Assembly: GCA_030604325.1 (NCBI GenBank)
Contig: JAUVWC010000103.1
Coordinates: 1-5,764 of the forward strand
DNA from: Candidatus Zixiibacteriota bacterium
GTDB taxonomy: Bacteria; Blakebacterota; Blakebacteria; Blakebacterales; Blakebacteraceae
Reading direction: 5' to 3'
DNA length: 5,764 nt
The notes beneath the pieces were generated by a model. That model saw only the letters and a list, made by a program, of their open reading frames with translations, did no database searches and was not told where the DNA came from. Below, in pieces: positions 5,640-5,764 of this stretch (position 1 is the first letter of the stretch; every line of letters begins with the position of its first letter). The position numbers were made by a program, and so were the translations under genes.

Positions 5640-5668
5640 AACGTATCCATAAGGCGCTTCTGCGTCAA
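5640..5668 (-). promoter_or_regulatory. candidate sigma-70 promoter of tRNA-Leu
   Basis: On the - strand, TTGACG (5668-5663, 5/6 to TTGACA) is followed by exactly 17 bases and then TACGTT (5645-5640), a poor -10 with three matches. The -10 ends 11 bases before the mature tRNA, giving a 5' leader of about four or five bases. Position and -35 quality support it; the -10 is the weak point. Nothing recognisable lies further right (5669-5764): all three - strand frames meet stops, and only a 5-base CACCC/GGGTG inverted repeat is seen. Confidence 0.42.
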
Positions 5669-5764
5669 GATTTCTAAAGACGGAGTGTCACCCCTAATTT
5701 CCCTTGGGTGCCAGTGATTGTCGGTTTTGATTAGTAGGTTTGTGATTGACTACACCCTCCCGGC

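Noticed and set aside
5454..5717. Open frames on both strands across the tRNA
   Set aside because: They overlap the tRNA and its terminator; a shared tRNA-derived translation is a known annotation artefact.
5746..5751. TTGACT on the + strand as a -35 box for a gene to the right
   Set aside because: Only 13 bases follow before the window ends, so no -10 can be assessed.

Overview
The window comes from a moderately GC-rich Gram-negative bacterium. An OmpA-type outer-membrane protein with a peptidoglycan-binding domain and two Sec signal peptides show a diderm envelope. The pairing of an OmpA protein carrying thrombospondin-type-3 (TSP3) calcium-binding repeats with a long secreted M14 metallopeptidase is typical of the FCB/Gemmatimonadota/Marinimicrobia side of the tree. 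That placement is inferred from protein style only; no phylogenetic marker other than a tRNA is present.

Layout, left to right. Positions 1-215 may hold the 3' end of an unidentified + strand gene, followed by a strong two-part hairpin (246-283) that could be its terminator. Positions 284-463 are the leader and promoter region of a secreted zinc carboxypeptidase-like protein (464-3085, +), which has a complete set of M14 active-site residues and a long multidomain C-terminal half. It converges, across only 25 bases, on an OmpA-family protein (3111-4817, -) with a predicted beta-barrel, four exact 30-residue calcium-binding repeats and a C-terminal OmpA domain. Positions 4818-5045 hold the OmpA promoter, with an inverted CTTTCGG/CCGAAAG pair lying over it and a third copy downstream. 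A stand-alone response-regulator receiver (5046-5414, -) with its own promoter follows, then a tRNA-Leu(CAG) gene (5542-5628, -) with a promoter and an intrinsic terminator. Positions 5669-5764 show no gene.

How the genes relate: the receiver and the OmpA gene lie on the same strand with no clear terminator between them, but each has its own candidate promoter, so co-transcription is possible and not required. The peptidase and the OmpA protein are both exported, and both lack cysteine entirely. No mobile element, CRISPR array or obvious defence system is visible. The window looks like ordinary chromosomal envelope and housekeeping DNA, with several small features worth checking.
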